Shown here piece after piece: positions 53,880 to 62,421 of a DNA stretch of 64,000 nt (its first letter is position 1; every line of letters begins with the position of its first letter). Position numbers and translations under genes: made by a program. Where the stretch lies: contig CALVAP010000002.1 in assembly GCA_944325625.1 (NCBI GenBank), forward strand, positions 1 through 64,000, given 5' to 3'. The notes beneath the pieces are model-generated. The model made no database searches. It was given only the letters and a program-made list of their open reading frames with translations, and had not been told where the DNA came from. This DNA is from Candidatus Gastranaerophilales bacterium (GTDB lineage: Bacteria > Cyanobacteriota > Vampirovibrionia > Gastranaerophilales > Gastranaerophilaceae).

Positions 53880-55124
53880 ATGCTAAGTAGAATTAAAAAA
53901 TATACGATGCTTGATTATTTCCCCACAAGTATTGGTGTTGAAAATGATGTCAATCCTAAAAGGGTTTTCCATTATGGTCGTTTAAAGAAATCAAAAGGTG
54001 GTATTTTTTACCTTATTACAAGAAATTTTCGAGAAGAAGACAATTTCGCCATGAATCTTGCTAAAAAATATGATGCAAAACTACTTCTTTTTTTTCCGAG
54101 GTTTGAGGTTGAAAATAAAAACGAATTTTTTATGCGAAACTTTAATCTTTTTAAGAAAAATATAAAGCTGGATTATAAGATTTTTTCATCGAAAGAGGAG
54201 TTGGAATTTTATATTGACAATGAAAATATTGCAAAATTGATAAAGGATTTTGACCCCATCACAGGAATTAATCTTCCTAATAATCGATTTGAAATTATTG
54301 AAATTGACGGGAATAATATTTGTCCTATTCGCTATGTTAGTGATAAACAAGATTATAATGCAGCAGTTTATAGAAAAAAAATTTATTGTAATATTGCTGA
54401 GTTTCTGACTAGTTTCCCAAAAACGGATTTTACTCTAACGGAAGGGTATTATGTGCTGGAAGATTTTTTGCAAAACAAACTTAATATGTACGAGGAAAAG
54501 AGAAATAACCCTCTTGAAAATATTACATCTAACTTATCTGCGTACTTAAATTGGGGGTTTGTTTCCGCTCAGAGAGTTGCTTTGGAGGTTATACGTTCGG
54601 ATGCTATGAGAATGAATAAAGAAGCTTTTTTAGAAGAGCTTATAGTTCGACGTGAATTGGCGCAGAATTTTTGTTTCTATAATAAAAAGTTTAAAACTTT
54701 TGATGGAACTCCGCTTTGGGCTAAAAATACGCTCAAGGAGCATACAAAAGACATAAGATTTGAACTTTATACCTTAACACAACTGGAGAAAGCACAAACA
54801 AGTGATGATTTGTGGAATAGTGCTCAAAGACAATTGATAAAAGAGGGAAAAATTCATGGATATATGCGTATGTATTGGGCAAAACAGTTCCTTCTTTGGA
54901 CACAAACTCCATTACAAGCATTAAAATATGCAATATATCTCAATGATAAATACGCATATGATGCTCCAGCTGCAAGCGGATATGTAGGAATATTATGGTC
55001 TATAGGCGCATTGCATGATAGAGCGTTTCAGCAAAGATACATATTTGGTAAAGTTCGCTCAATGACATATAATGGTGCAAAATCAAAATTTGATGTGGAT
55101 AAATATATTCAAAAGTATAGATGA
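53880..55124 (+). CDS. phrB: Class II deoxyribodipyrimidine photolyase
   Basis: A light-dependent repair flavoprotein for cyclobutane pyrimidine dimers. The class II set is present: YLITRNFREEDNFAMNLA near 43-60, SNLSAYLNWGFVSAQRVAL (about 218-236), EELIVRRELAQNF near 255, HGYMRMYWAK near 323, SGYVGILWSIGALHDRAFQQ near 362, and FGKVRSMTYNG. Length 414 is short of some members but includes both alpha/beta and FAD-binding helical domains. It has no ribosome site within 20 bases of the ATG. An unexpected gene for a presumed dark-dwelling lineage. Confidence 0.88.
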   Translation: MLSRIKKYTMLDYFPTSIGVENDVNPKRVFHYGRLKKSKGGIFYLITRNFREEDNFAMNLAKKYDAKLLLFFPRFEVENKNEFFMRNFNLFKKNIKLDYKIFSSKEELEFYIDNENIAKLIKDFDPITGINLPNNRFEIIEIDGNNICPIRYVSDKQDYNAAVYRKKIYCNIAEFLTSFPKTDFTLTEGYYVLEDFLQNKLNMYEEKRNNPLENITSNLSAYLNWGFVSAQRVALEVIRSDAMRMNKEAFLEELIVRRELAQNFCFYNKKFKTFDGTPLWAKNTLKEHTKDIRFELYTLTQLEKAQTSDDLWNSAQRQLIKEGKIHGYMRMYWAKQFLLWTQTPLQALKYAIYLNDKYAYDAPAASGYVGILWSIGALHDRAFQQRYIFGKVRSMTYNGAKSKFDVDKYIQKYR

Positions 55125-55188
55125 TAATAATTTTATTTAGTCTTAAATATATTCTACTGGGCAATTGCCTGTTGGGTAAATAGTGCTA

Positions 55189-55223
55189 AACTCCTTGTTG
55201 TAACGTTAATTGAAAAAGGAGTT
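55189..55223 (+). promoter_or_regulatory. Inverted repeat that covers the aquaporin ribosome site
   Basis: AACTCCTT (55189-55196) is complementary to AAGGAGTT (55216-55223), which contains the Shine-Dalgarno of the aquaporin gene. If transcribed together it would sequester the site. However, TTGCCT (55165-55170) and TAAACT (55187-55192), 16 bp apart, could be the promoter, in which case the left arm would not be in the RNA and the repeat would be an operator. Confidence 0.35.
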
Positions 55224-55228
55224 AAAAT

Positions 55229-55870
55229 ATGAAAACAAATTTAAAAAAGTATTTTATGGAGTTTATAGGTACCTATTTTCTTGTATTGACTGTTGGTTGT
55301 GTTGTTATTATGGGTACAATCGGGGTTATTCCGGCAATTGCTGTTGGAGCAGTTTTAATGTTACTTGTTTATGCCGGAGGATATATTTCGGGTGGACATT
55401 ACAACCCTGCGGTTACTCTTGCTGCATTGATTAGAAAGGCACTTCCATGGGGACATTCCATTCAATATTGGGTGGCTCAGTTTGTTGGTGCAATTTGTGC
55501 CAGTATGACTGTTATGTTTCTTGCAAAAGACATTCTTCCCCTGGCACCGATAGAGTTAGATATTGTGCCTATGTTCATAGGTGAAATGTTGTTTACTTTT
55601 TTGCTTGCTTTTGTCGTTTTGCACACTGCAACAACGGCTGAAACAGAAAAAAATTCGTATTTTGGTTTGGCTATTGGCTCTTGTGTTATGGTTGGTATTT
55701 TTACCGTTGGAGGAATTTGTGCTGCCGCATTTAACCCTGCTGTTGCTGTTGGGGTTGGCTTACTGGGCTTGGTTACTTGGAAAATGGCTCTATTGACCAT
55801 AATCGCTAACTTTGTTGGCGGAATTCTTGCTGCAGGTGCGTTCTTTCTTACGCATGTTTGCACTGATTAA
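55229..55870 (+). CDS. Aquaporin-family (MIP) channel
   Basis: Six membrane helices in two inverted halves with two NPA motifs: HYNPAVTL (NPA 59-61) and AFNPAVAV (NPA 169-171). The second NPA is normally followed by Arg, which forms the selectivity filter; here V172 replaces it, so the pore is probably wider or differently selective. A bacterial MIP of 213 residues is a little short. Substrate unknown (water, glycerol, urea or other small solutes). An AAAAGGAG site precedes the ATG. It ends 5 bp from the convergent glucanotransferase. Confidence 0.88.
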   Translation: MKTNLKKYFMEFIGTYFLVLTVGCVVIMGTIGVIPAIAVGAVLMLLVYAGGYISGGHYNPAVTLAALIRKALPWGHSIQYWVAQFVGAICASMTVMFLAKDILPLAPIELDIVPMFIGEMLFTFLLAFVVLHTATTAETEKNSYFGLAIGSCVMVGIFTVGGICAAAFNPAVAVGVGLLGLVTWKMALLTIIANFVGGILAAGAFFLTHVCTD

Positions 55871-55875
55871 ACTTG

Positions 55876-57858
55876 TTAGATAAAATCTTTATAAATCGGC
55901 TTTCGATTGTTATCAAAATTATTTCTTATGGTAATGTTTGAAGCCGGTTTTTTGCTTGTTTTGTCTCCCCAAAAAGCTAATAGCCCTCCAATTAGAAAAC
56001 ATGCACTTGCAATAAGTGTATTTCTTAAAATATAGCGTTTTTCTTTTATTTGTGGCGTTTTTTCAAGTAATATGTTTCTAAATTTTAATATGGATGCGTA
56101 TAATTTGGGTTCAAGTTTATCAAGGTTATTTAGTTTAAAAATTTTTTCCATTGAATCCATCGGGTTAAAACCATGACCGCTTTCTAGGGCTTCGATGTAG
56201 CTCTTTTCAAAGTCGAAAGGTATTTTTTGTCTGTAGTTCATATATGTATTATTTTGTTGTGAGTCAAATCGCTCCTCTCTGCCAAAAACGTCCATGTAGA
56301 AGTATTGGTTGTTTTTGGCTGTCATTACCTCTGCAAACTTGTACTTTATAAATTCAATCGGATTTTCTAATATTGCTGGAGGTATTTCAAAGAGTTCTGA
56401 TAAAGGTTGTATTTGTGCTGTTTTGTGTATCCTCCCGTCGAGGTCAGGTATTGAGTATGCAATTTGTCTTAGCGGTTGAGGATCATGGTTTCCTGCGCCT
56501 AGGATAAAATTAGGTGTTCCGTTGTTTAACTTAAGATAGATTTTGTTTGAGCCCCATTGATTATCCATATACGTTGTCCCTAGGGCTTTGGTTCTTCCTT
56601 GTAATGCTGAGCGCCATTTGCCGTTTTCACAGGATTGAAAATCCTCCCACTCCGCATCAAACTCGTGTATAAGGTCTTTTACATCAAAATCATCACCTTT
56701 AATCTCTTTAACATAACCTTCAATTTTTTCTAAAAGTTGAGATTCAAAATTCACTCTTTTGGCATATGGTTTGGTGTTTACATGTGCATTGGGGATTATA
56801 TGCGGTTCTACGTATGACCATGAAACATCAAATCTGATAGAATCATAGTTCTTGGCAAAAAATTGTACTTTTTGCTTTAAAAGTTTTGCTGCCTGACTAT
56901 TAGGGTCTGTAATTTCATCATAATTGTATGCGGGGAGTCCCCAGCCTATTGAGTAGTCAAAATTAAAAGCCTTTTGATATGCCCATTGTTCATCATTAGA
57001 AAATCCGACAAGACAATCGCCAATAAGTTTTAGTCCCATTTTGTTTAAATTTTTGCGGGCTTCTTGAAGGTGCTTTTGGGCTATAAATTGTTTGAACTTG
57101 TAAAACTCTGCTTCATTTTTGTATTTGCTTCTAAGAAAATCAATTCTTTTTTTTGATGCCTCTGAATTGTTGGATGTTAATGTTCTATCGATTTCATCCC
57201 ATTCTGTCCAATGGTTATGGCCGTATTCTTTTTCTAGTGCTTTAAATAAAACTTTAGGCTCGAGCCGAGAAGCATTTTCTGTTTTATATTGTTCAAATTC
57301 TTTTTTTAACGGACTTGTTTCTTTCATTGTCAGAAATCTTTTAAATGCTTGCTTCAAGGCTTGATTAAATGAACTTTCTTCTGTTACTACATTTTCGTAA
57401 TTTACTGTTTTAGCTTTATCTTGCAGTATATTTGCTTTTACTACTTCATCAAACTCTTCTTGTTTTAATATGCTTCCATATTCAGGTTTTGTTAACGCCA
57501 AAAGATTTATTTGATGCGGGCTTAATGACAGTGCAGAAGAAGAATATGCACAAAAAAACTTTCCGTCTGCAAGCGGAGATAATTCTCCCGACGGTAAAAC
57601 TTCTATAGCGTTAATATTTAGGTAACTCTTCATAAATTTGAAAAAATTTTGTGCCTCACTTGTGTTAAGATTACCTACGCCTGTATTGGTTTTAACACTT
57701 TGTGGCAGGCAGGCGTCATGAACAATCAGCACGGATTTACCATTATTGCCGGTTTTTTCCTTGGCTTCTTTGAGCGTTGCTTGGTATTGGTTAAGCTCCT
57801 TGGGGGTGAGTTGTCGCTTAAAGGAGATTTTTTTGCTGTTTATTTCCTGAATTTTCAT
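55876..57858 (-). CDS. Divergent GH77 4-alpha-glucanotransferase-like protein with C-terminal membrane helix
   Basis: The catalytic-barrel landmarks of MalQ are recognisable in order: LKLIGDCLVGFSNDEQWAY near 277-295, GWGLPAYNYDEI near 307, YDSIRFDVSWSYVEP near 339 (nucleophile aspartate in RFDVS), FDAEWEDF near 405 and GAGNHDPQPL near 457. The N-terminal part begins with ISFKRQLT and is unlike MalQ. A membrane helix lies at about 615-632. It would transfer maltodextrin segments during glucan metabolism. TATTATTTAGA lies 8 nt before the ATG; no ribosome site. Length 660 exceeds MalQ. Confidence 0.75.
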   Translation of the reverse strand: MKIQEINSKKISFKRQLTPKELNQYQATLKEAKEKTGNNGKSVLIVHDACLPQSVKTNTGVGNLNTSEAQNFFKFMKSYLNINAIEVLPSGELSPLADGKFFCAYSSSALSLSPHQINLLALTKPEYGSILKQEEFDEVVKANILQDKAKTVNYENVVTEESSFNQALKQAFKRFLTMKETSPLKKEFEQYKTENASRLEPKVLFKALEKEYGHNHWTEWDEIDRTLTSNNSEASKKRIDFLRSKYKNEAEFYKFKQFIAQKHLQEARKNLNKMGLKLIGDCLVGFSNDEQWAYQKAFNFDYSIGWGLPAYNYDEITDPNSQAAKLLKQKVQFFAKNYDSIRFDVSWSYVEPHIIPNAHVNTKPYAKRVNFESQLLEKIEGYVKEIKGDDFDVKDLIHEFDAEWEDFQSCENGKWRSALQGRTKALGTTYMDNQWGSNKIYLKLNNGTPNFILGAGNHDPQPLRQIAYSIPDLDGRIHKTAQIQPLSELFEIPPAILENPIEFIKYKFAEVMTAKNNQYFYMDVFGREERFDSQQNNTYMNYRQKIPFDFEKSYIEALESGHGFNPMDSMEKIFKLNNLDKLEPKLYASILKFRNILLEKTPQIKEKRYILRNTLIASACFLIGGLLAFWGDKTSKKPASNITIRNNFDNNRKPIYKDFI

Positions 57859-57901
57859 ATGTCTAAATAATAAGCTCTTTTTATAAATTTAATATAAAGT
57901 A

Positions 57902-57934
57902 AAAAGAGAACGTTCGCAATGTCTGTTCTCTTTT
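57902..57934 (-). terminator. Terminator of rplI
   Basis: AAAAGAGAAC (57902-57911) pairs with GTTCTCTTTT (57925-57934) around a 13-nt loop; the minus strand continues into T residues. It lies 24 bp after the rplI stop. Confidence 0.75.
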
Positions 57935-57957
57935 CTTTAATTATTTTTAAAATAAAT

Positions 57958-58473
57958 TTATTCTTCAACTTCTTCAGTTGATGTAGAATTCTCAGCAACT
58001 TCTTCAATTTCTTCCTTAAGAATTTCTGAAGCTGTAACTGTTATAGGTAGTTCTGTTTTAACTTTTGATGTTAATTTAACAGTCATAACATATTCACCTA
58101 CTTTATTGATAGGTTTATCAAGCGTAAGTGATTTTTTATCAATATCCATACCAAGTTTTGAAGTAAGTTCTTCTGCCAATTTTTTGGTAGTGATTGTACC
58201 GAATAATTTTCCGCTTTCGCCGGCGCGTGCTGAAAGTTCCAATTTAACAAGTGCTTGGATTTTTTCAGTTAACGCCAAAGCTTCTTGGTGCATTTTTTCT
58301 TGTTTTGCTTTAATTCTTTCAAGATTTTTTTCACGATTAGCCAAAGCACCTTTTGTAGCTACTTCAGCAAGATTTTGCGGGATTAGAAGGTTTCTTGCGT
58401 ATCCGTCTTTAACGTTTATTACGTCGCCTGCTTCACCCAAATTTTGTACGTCTTTTTTGAGTATAACTTGCAT
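57958..58473 (-). CDS. rplI: 50S ribosomal protein L9
   Basis: L9 has a small N-terminal RNA-binding domain (VILKKDVQNLGEAGDVINVK), a long connecting helix (about 40-80) and a C-terminal domain (GKLFGTITTKKLAEEL near 96-111). The C-terminal 20 residues are an acidic extension (Glu/Ser/Thr-rich) beyond the usual end. Length 171. AAGGAG precedes the ATG. Stands alone, not with rpsF/rpsR. Confidence 0.96.
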   Translation of the reverse strand: MQVILKKDVQNLGEAGDVINVKDGYARNLLIPQNLAEVATKGALANREKNLERIKAKQEKMHQEALALTEKIQALVKLELSARAGESGKLFGTITTKKLAEELTSKLGMDIDKKSLTLDKPINKVGEYVMTVKLTSKVKTELPITVTASEILKEEIEEVAENSTSTEEVEE

Positions 58474-58567
58474 TTTTATCTCCTTAAATTATTATAATTA
58501 TGCATTGTTATTCTATGAAATCACAAACTTGTACTTCATGCAAGTTGAATATTAAGAAGTTTAAGGG

Positions 58568-58573
58568 TATTAT
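58568..58573 (+). promoter_or_regulatory. -10-like element for the NCS2 permease gene
   Basis: TATTAT ends 6 nt before the ATG at 58580. The intervening AGAAGG is too close to the ATG to be a normal ribosome site, so a leaderless start is possible. Confidence 0.4.
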
Positions 58574-58579
58574 AGAAGG

Positions 58580-59851
58580 ATGAGAAAGAAGAGTAGTAAT
58601 ATTTCAATTTTGAGCGAGATTTCAGCTGTTGCAAGTGTATATTTTGCAATGATTTATGTTCTTATTATTGTTCCAAATGTGCTTTCAGGAGTTGGAATTC
58701 CTTATAATGCAGCATTTTTGGCAGTTTGTCTTGCAAGTGCTTTTGGCTGTTTTATGTGTGCCATTTTTGCTAAAAAGCCGTTTGTTTTTGCTCCGTATAT
58801 CGGAGAAAATTCTTTTTTGGCTTTTTCTGCGGTTATGATTATGGGGTATTCGTATCAAGAGGCGTTGGGATGTGCTTTTTGGGCAGCTGTTGTTATTCTT
58901 CTTATTTCACTTACCGATATCAAAAAATATCTTATTGATAATATCCCCGCGTGTATTAGAAGTGCGCTTCCGGTTTCAATTGGCTTATTTTTAACAATAT
59001 TGGGGCTTTTAGAAATGGGAGTTGTGCAAATTTCTTCTAAGACTCTTATGCTTAAGTTGGGGAATTTGACATCTTTGCCTGTTATAATGGGAATGTTGTG
59101 TTTGCTTATCATTATTATCTTAAGAGCTTTGAATGTAAGATTAAATGTTCTATTCGGAATTGCAATTACGCTTTTGATTGCTGTTTTTAAGGGGTTAATT
59201 GCGCTGCCTGTTTTTTCTATGCCGGAGTTCTCTAATATATTTTTACAACTTGATTTAAGGGGAACTTTTAGTCTTAATTATCTGGTCTTGATAATTACTT
59301 TCTTTGTATTTTTATTAAATGATATGACAGCAGTTTCGGTTTCAGCGTTAAATCATTCTAAACAAAAAGATGCAACAGATTATCAAGGAACAATGTTGGC
59401 CACTGCAATTTCATCTTGTGCTGCGCCTGTATTTGGTTGTGTTTCTTCGGGGGTGTATCCCGAAAGTATTCTTGCTGTTGAATGTGAGGCGAAAACAAAA
59501 TTTGTTCCGTTTTCACTTGGGGTTTTATTTTTACTTTCGGTATTTTTAATCCCCTTTTTGTCTGTGATACCTAACTATATTTGCGCTGCGGTTCTTGTAT
59601 ACATCGGCATTCTACTTACCAGTGAAATTGAACATAAGGGCTTTAGTGCAGATGAATTTTCTGATTATGTGCCTGCTTTTCTGATGGTTGTTTTGACCTG
59701 TTTTACGGTTAACCTTGCAGTAGGAATTTGTGCTGCTTTTATTGTTTATATTGTTTTAAAAATTTGTACAGGAAAACTGGCAGATATAAATCTGGTTTCA
59801 ATTATGTTTGCAGCTTTATCGGTAATATTCTTTCTTTTTTATCCTTATTAG
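58580..59851 (+). CDS. Purine permease, NCS2 / AzgA-like
   Basis: A 423-residue transporter with about 12 membrane segments. The AzgA/PbuG features FAPYIGENSFLAFSAVMIMG near 73-92 (substrate helix region) and FVFLLNDMTAVSVSALN near 247-263 are visible. The family moves guanine, hypoxanthine or adenine with protons; the exact purine is not fixed. It overlaps the convergent CheW gene by 4 bp. Confidence 0.85.
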   Translation: MRKKSSNISILSEISAVASVYFAMIYVLIIVPNVLSGVGIPYNAAFLAVCLASAFGCFMCAIFAKKPFVFAPYIGENSFLAFSAVMIMGYSYQEALGCAFWAAVVILLISLTDIKKYLIDNIPACIRSALPVSIGLFLTILGLLEMGVVQISSKTLMLKLGNLTSLPVIMGMLCLLIIIILRALNVRLNVLFGIAITLLIAVFKGLIALPVFSMPEFSNIFLQLDLRGTFSLNYLVLIITFFVFLLNDMTAVSVSALNHSKQKDATDYQGTMLATAISSCAAPVFGCVSSGVYPESILAVECEAKTKFVPFSLGVLFLLSVFLIPFLSVIPNYICAAVLVYIGILLTSEIEHKGFSADEFSDYVPAFLMVVLTCFTVNLAVGICAAFIVYIVLKICTGKLADINLVSIMFAALSVIFFLFYPY

Positions 59852-60876
59852 CTTTTTATGTATAATCTTTCGTCAGCAAGCAGTTTTTCCAGATTTATTA
59901 TACTTATTATTTGTTTATTTATATGCAATTCACTTGTTATATATTTCGATTCGAATTTGTTATCGAATTTGTTAATAACCTCATTGGATGTAACTGTAAC
60001 TATATCAATTATTTCATCAACAAGAATTGCAAGTTTAAAATCTTTTAATTCTAATACTATAAGCATACTGTTTTCGCTAGTTTCTGCGGAAGTTTCAATA
60101 TTTAGAAATTTTTTGAAGTTCAAAACCGATATAAAGTCGCCTCTGAGGCTGAAAATTCCTTCTATGTAATTATACATTTTGGGTAGTTTTACTATCGAAA
60201 TATTTTTTATATTTACAATCTCCCTTATTTGCTTTATTGGTAGAGAGTACAAGTTTTTGTTAAGAGCAAAAATAATGTATTGTTCTTGGTCATAATATAT
60301 TTGTTCTATGCTTGTTTCGAATTTTTTTATAAGTTCATATTGTCTGTTTTCCATTTCCTTTATGGAAGATTCGTCTTGAGGAAGAAGTTCTGCAACATCT
60401 ATATCACTGGTTTCAAATTGGGTTTTTTGAATGACATTTTGCACAGAATTAAGGTCTATGATAGATACAAAACTACTCTCAATTCTATATAAATATTGAA
60501 TAAGATTTTCTTCGCTGTGATATGGCAAAGGTTGGATATGAGAACTTTTTAATAATTTTACGTCATCAACCTTATCCGCAATAATTCCAAAAATAGCCTC
60601 TTCTGTTTTGACAAGAATTACGTTTGATTCCAGTGAGTATTTTTGGGCTTTATGGGTCAATATTGTGCTTAAGTCAACAACTTTTACGGATATATTGTTG
60701 TATGTTATTACACCTAAGATGTGTTTAGGCATTTTTTGAGGAATATCAAGTTTAGGAACTTTGATTATCTCTAAAATATTCTCAACGTTAATGCCATAAA
60801 GCTTGTCATTAAGAGTAAATATCAAACAGTTATTTTCCTGAAGATTACTCGAGTCGGTTGTAATAATATCTGCCAT
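59848..60876 (-). CDS. Tandem-domain CheW-like chemotaxis adaptor
   Basis: Two CheW domains in one chain (342 aa). Domain 1 covers about 15-155 (NCLIFTLNDKLYGINVENIL, GVITYNNISVKVVDLSTIL) and domain 2 about 198-335 (YIIFALNKNLYSLPIKQIRE, GIFSLRGDFISVLNFKKFL). CheW links receptors to the CheA kinase; a tandem form could bridge two partners. Coupled to the REC-GGDEF gene by TAATG. Confidence 0.88.
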   Translation of the reverse strand: MADIITTDSSNLQENNCLIFTLNDKLYGINVENILEIIKVPKLDIPQKMPKHILGVITYNNISVKVVDLSTILTHKAQKYSLESNVILVKTEEAIFGIIADKVDDVKLLKSSHIQPLPYHSEENLIQYLYRIESSFVSIIDLNSVQNVIQKTQFETSDIDVAELLPQDESSIKEMENRQYELIKKFETSIEQIYYDQEQYIIFALNKNLYSLPIKQIREIVNIKNISIVKLPKMYNYIEGIFSLRGDFISVLNFKKFLNIETSAETSENSMLIVLELKDFKLAILVDEIIDIVTVTSNEVINKFDNKFESKYITSELHINKQIISIINLEKLLADERLYIKS

Positions 60877-62312
60877 TATAAGATTTCTATCCTGTTTCTA
60901 CCATTATTCTTTGCTTGATACATTGCTTTGTCTGCTTGTTCTATAAATTTTTCAAGAGTTTCGATATTTTCTGATGTATCTGTTATCCCCATACTTACAG
61001 TTACTTTTATGGGAATTTCATTGTATAAAAACTCTTGGCTTTCAATTTGTTTTCGTATTTTTTCAAGTGGAAGTAAAGCTTTATCTTTTTCTGTTTCTGG
61101 CATCAATGCAAGAACCTCTTCTCCACCATATCGGAAAATTAAATCTGTTTTGCGTAGTCCGCGTTTAATAATTTGTGTTACCTGCTTTAGTATAAAATCT
61201 CCGGCTTGATGTCCGTATTTATCGTTAATTTTTTTGAAAAAGTCTATATCTATCATTACAAGACTCAGTTCTTTTTCATACCTTTGAGAACGTTGGAACT
61301 CTCTTTCTATGTTTTCCATAAGATATCTTCGATTGTATAGCCCTGTTAGGCTATCTGTAAGTGAAAGAAATTTGTTTTGGGCATATAGTGATTGAATTGT
61401 TACCAAAAGGTCAATTTCTTTTAGCAAGGTATAGAAAAGTTTTTGATTTTCGATGTCTTTATCTTGTGTACAGAAAAAGCAAATTGCACCAAGAATATTA
61501 TCTCTGTATTGGATTTGGTGAATGTATGAATTTTCAAAAATGTTGTCATTAAGTCTTTCTAGACCACACCAGTTTTCGTATACGGTTTTGTAATTGTATT
61601 CTGCGTCTTCTCCAAAAATACTTACTATACTTTTTTTAACAGCTTTTTTAATTGATTCATTCTCAAGATTTAAACAGCTGCTTGCGTATACTTCTTTTTC
61701 ATTTGTTTCAGGCGGATTAAGGATAAGTAATGAAAGATCAAAGTTGAGTACGGAGGAAAGAATATCAAAAAGATTTTTTGCCATCAATCCTTCGTCCTCT
61801 AAATGAGTAGCAAGTAAACGAAATTCGTTCAATATTGTTGCTTGCATAAGCGAATTATCCAGAATATGGTTCAATTCTGCCTGTATAATCCCTTTTGAAA
61901 AGGACTGTCTTTTAATATCTTTCTTTATGTCTTCGCTTAGAGGTTTGTCCTGTAGAATTCTGTTTATGCAGTTTATTATATTGGAAAATTCGGTGGATTT
62001 CAGCAAAAACATATCTGCACCCGATTTTTTACTCCAAAATTTATCAATTTTTTGCTCCAAGATAGTGAGCAAAATAATCGGAATACTTTTTGTGTGGGGG
62101 TTATCTTTGACAAGTCGACAAAGTTGGTAACCGTTTAGGTTTGGCATAATTATGTCAGAGATTATAATGTCAGGAGTACATTCAAATATTTTTTGATATC
62201 CATCTATTCCATCATAGGCAATTTCAACGTCGAAGCCTTCACGTTGAAAAAGAATTCTTAGTGTATTTAATTGAGTTTTGCTGTCGTCTATTAAGAGTAT
62301 TTTTTTGCTCAT
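60876..62312 (-). CDS. REC-GGDEF response regulator / diguanylate cyclase
   Basis: An N-terminal receiver (about 2-120) with D53 as phosphoacceptor and K near 100, a helical GAF-like middle (about 170-300) and a GGDEF domain (about 315-478) whose signature is FRYGGEEVLALM, the active GGEEF variant. The RxxD inhibitory site upstream (RGLRKTDLIF) appears present. It makes c-di-GMP under receiver control. M15 of the longest frame is chosen because GGAAAA lies before it. Its stop overlaps the CheW start. Joins chemotaxis to c-di-GMP signalling. Confidence 0.9.
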   Translation of the reverse strand: MSKKILLIDDSKTQLNTLRILFQREGFDVEIAYDGIDGYQKIFECTPDIIISDIIMPNLNGYQLCRLVKDNPHTKSIPIILLTILEQKIDKFWSKKSGADMFLLKSTEFSNIINCINRILQDKPLSEDIKKDIKRQSFSKGIIQAELNHILDNSLMQATILNEFRLLATHLEDEGLMAKNLFDILSSVLNFDLSLLILNPPETNEKEVYASSCLNLENESIKKAVKKSIVSIFGEDAEYNYKTVYENWCGLERLNDNIFENSYIHQIQYRDNILGAICFFCTQDKDIENQKLFYTLLKEIDLLVTIQSLYAQNKFLSLTDSLTGLYNRRYLMENIEREFQRSQRYEKELSLVMIDIDFFKKINDKYGHQAGDFILKQVTQIIKRGLRKTDLIFRYGGEEVLALMPETEKDKALLPLEKIRKQIESQEFLYNEIPIKVTVSMGITDTSENIETLEKFIEQADKAMYQAKNNGRNRIEIL

Positions 62313-62421
62313 TATTTTCCAATTTGCCATAATACGATATAATAAATTATACATAATATCTTGGAATTAATAAATTAATTTAATCAAATATAATACTTTT
62401 GTAGGACATTAAGGGTGCATT

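Noticed and set aside
49484-53900. tRNA-Leu as integration site with a flanking att repeat
   Set aside because: I looked for a second copy of the tRNA 3' end on the right side of the island and saw none; no integrase is present.
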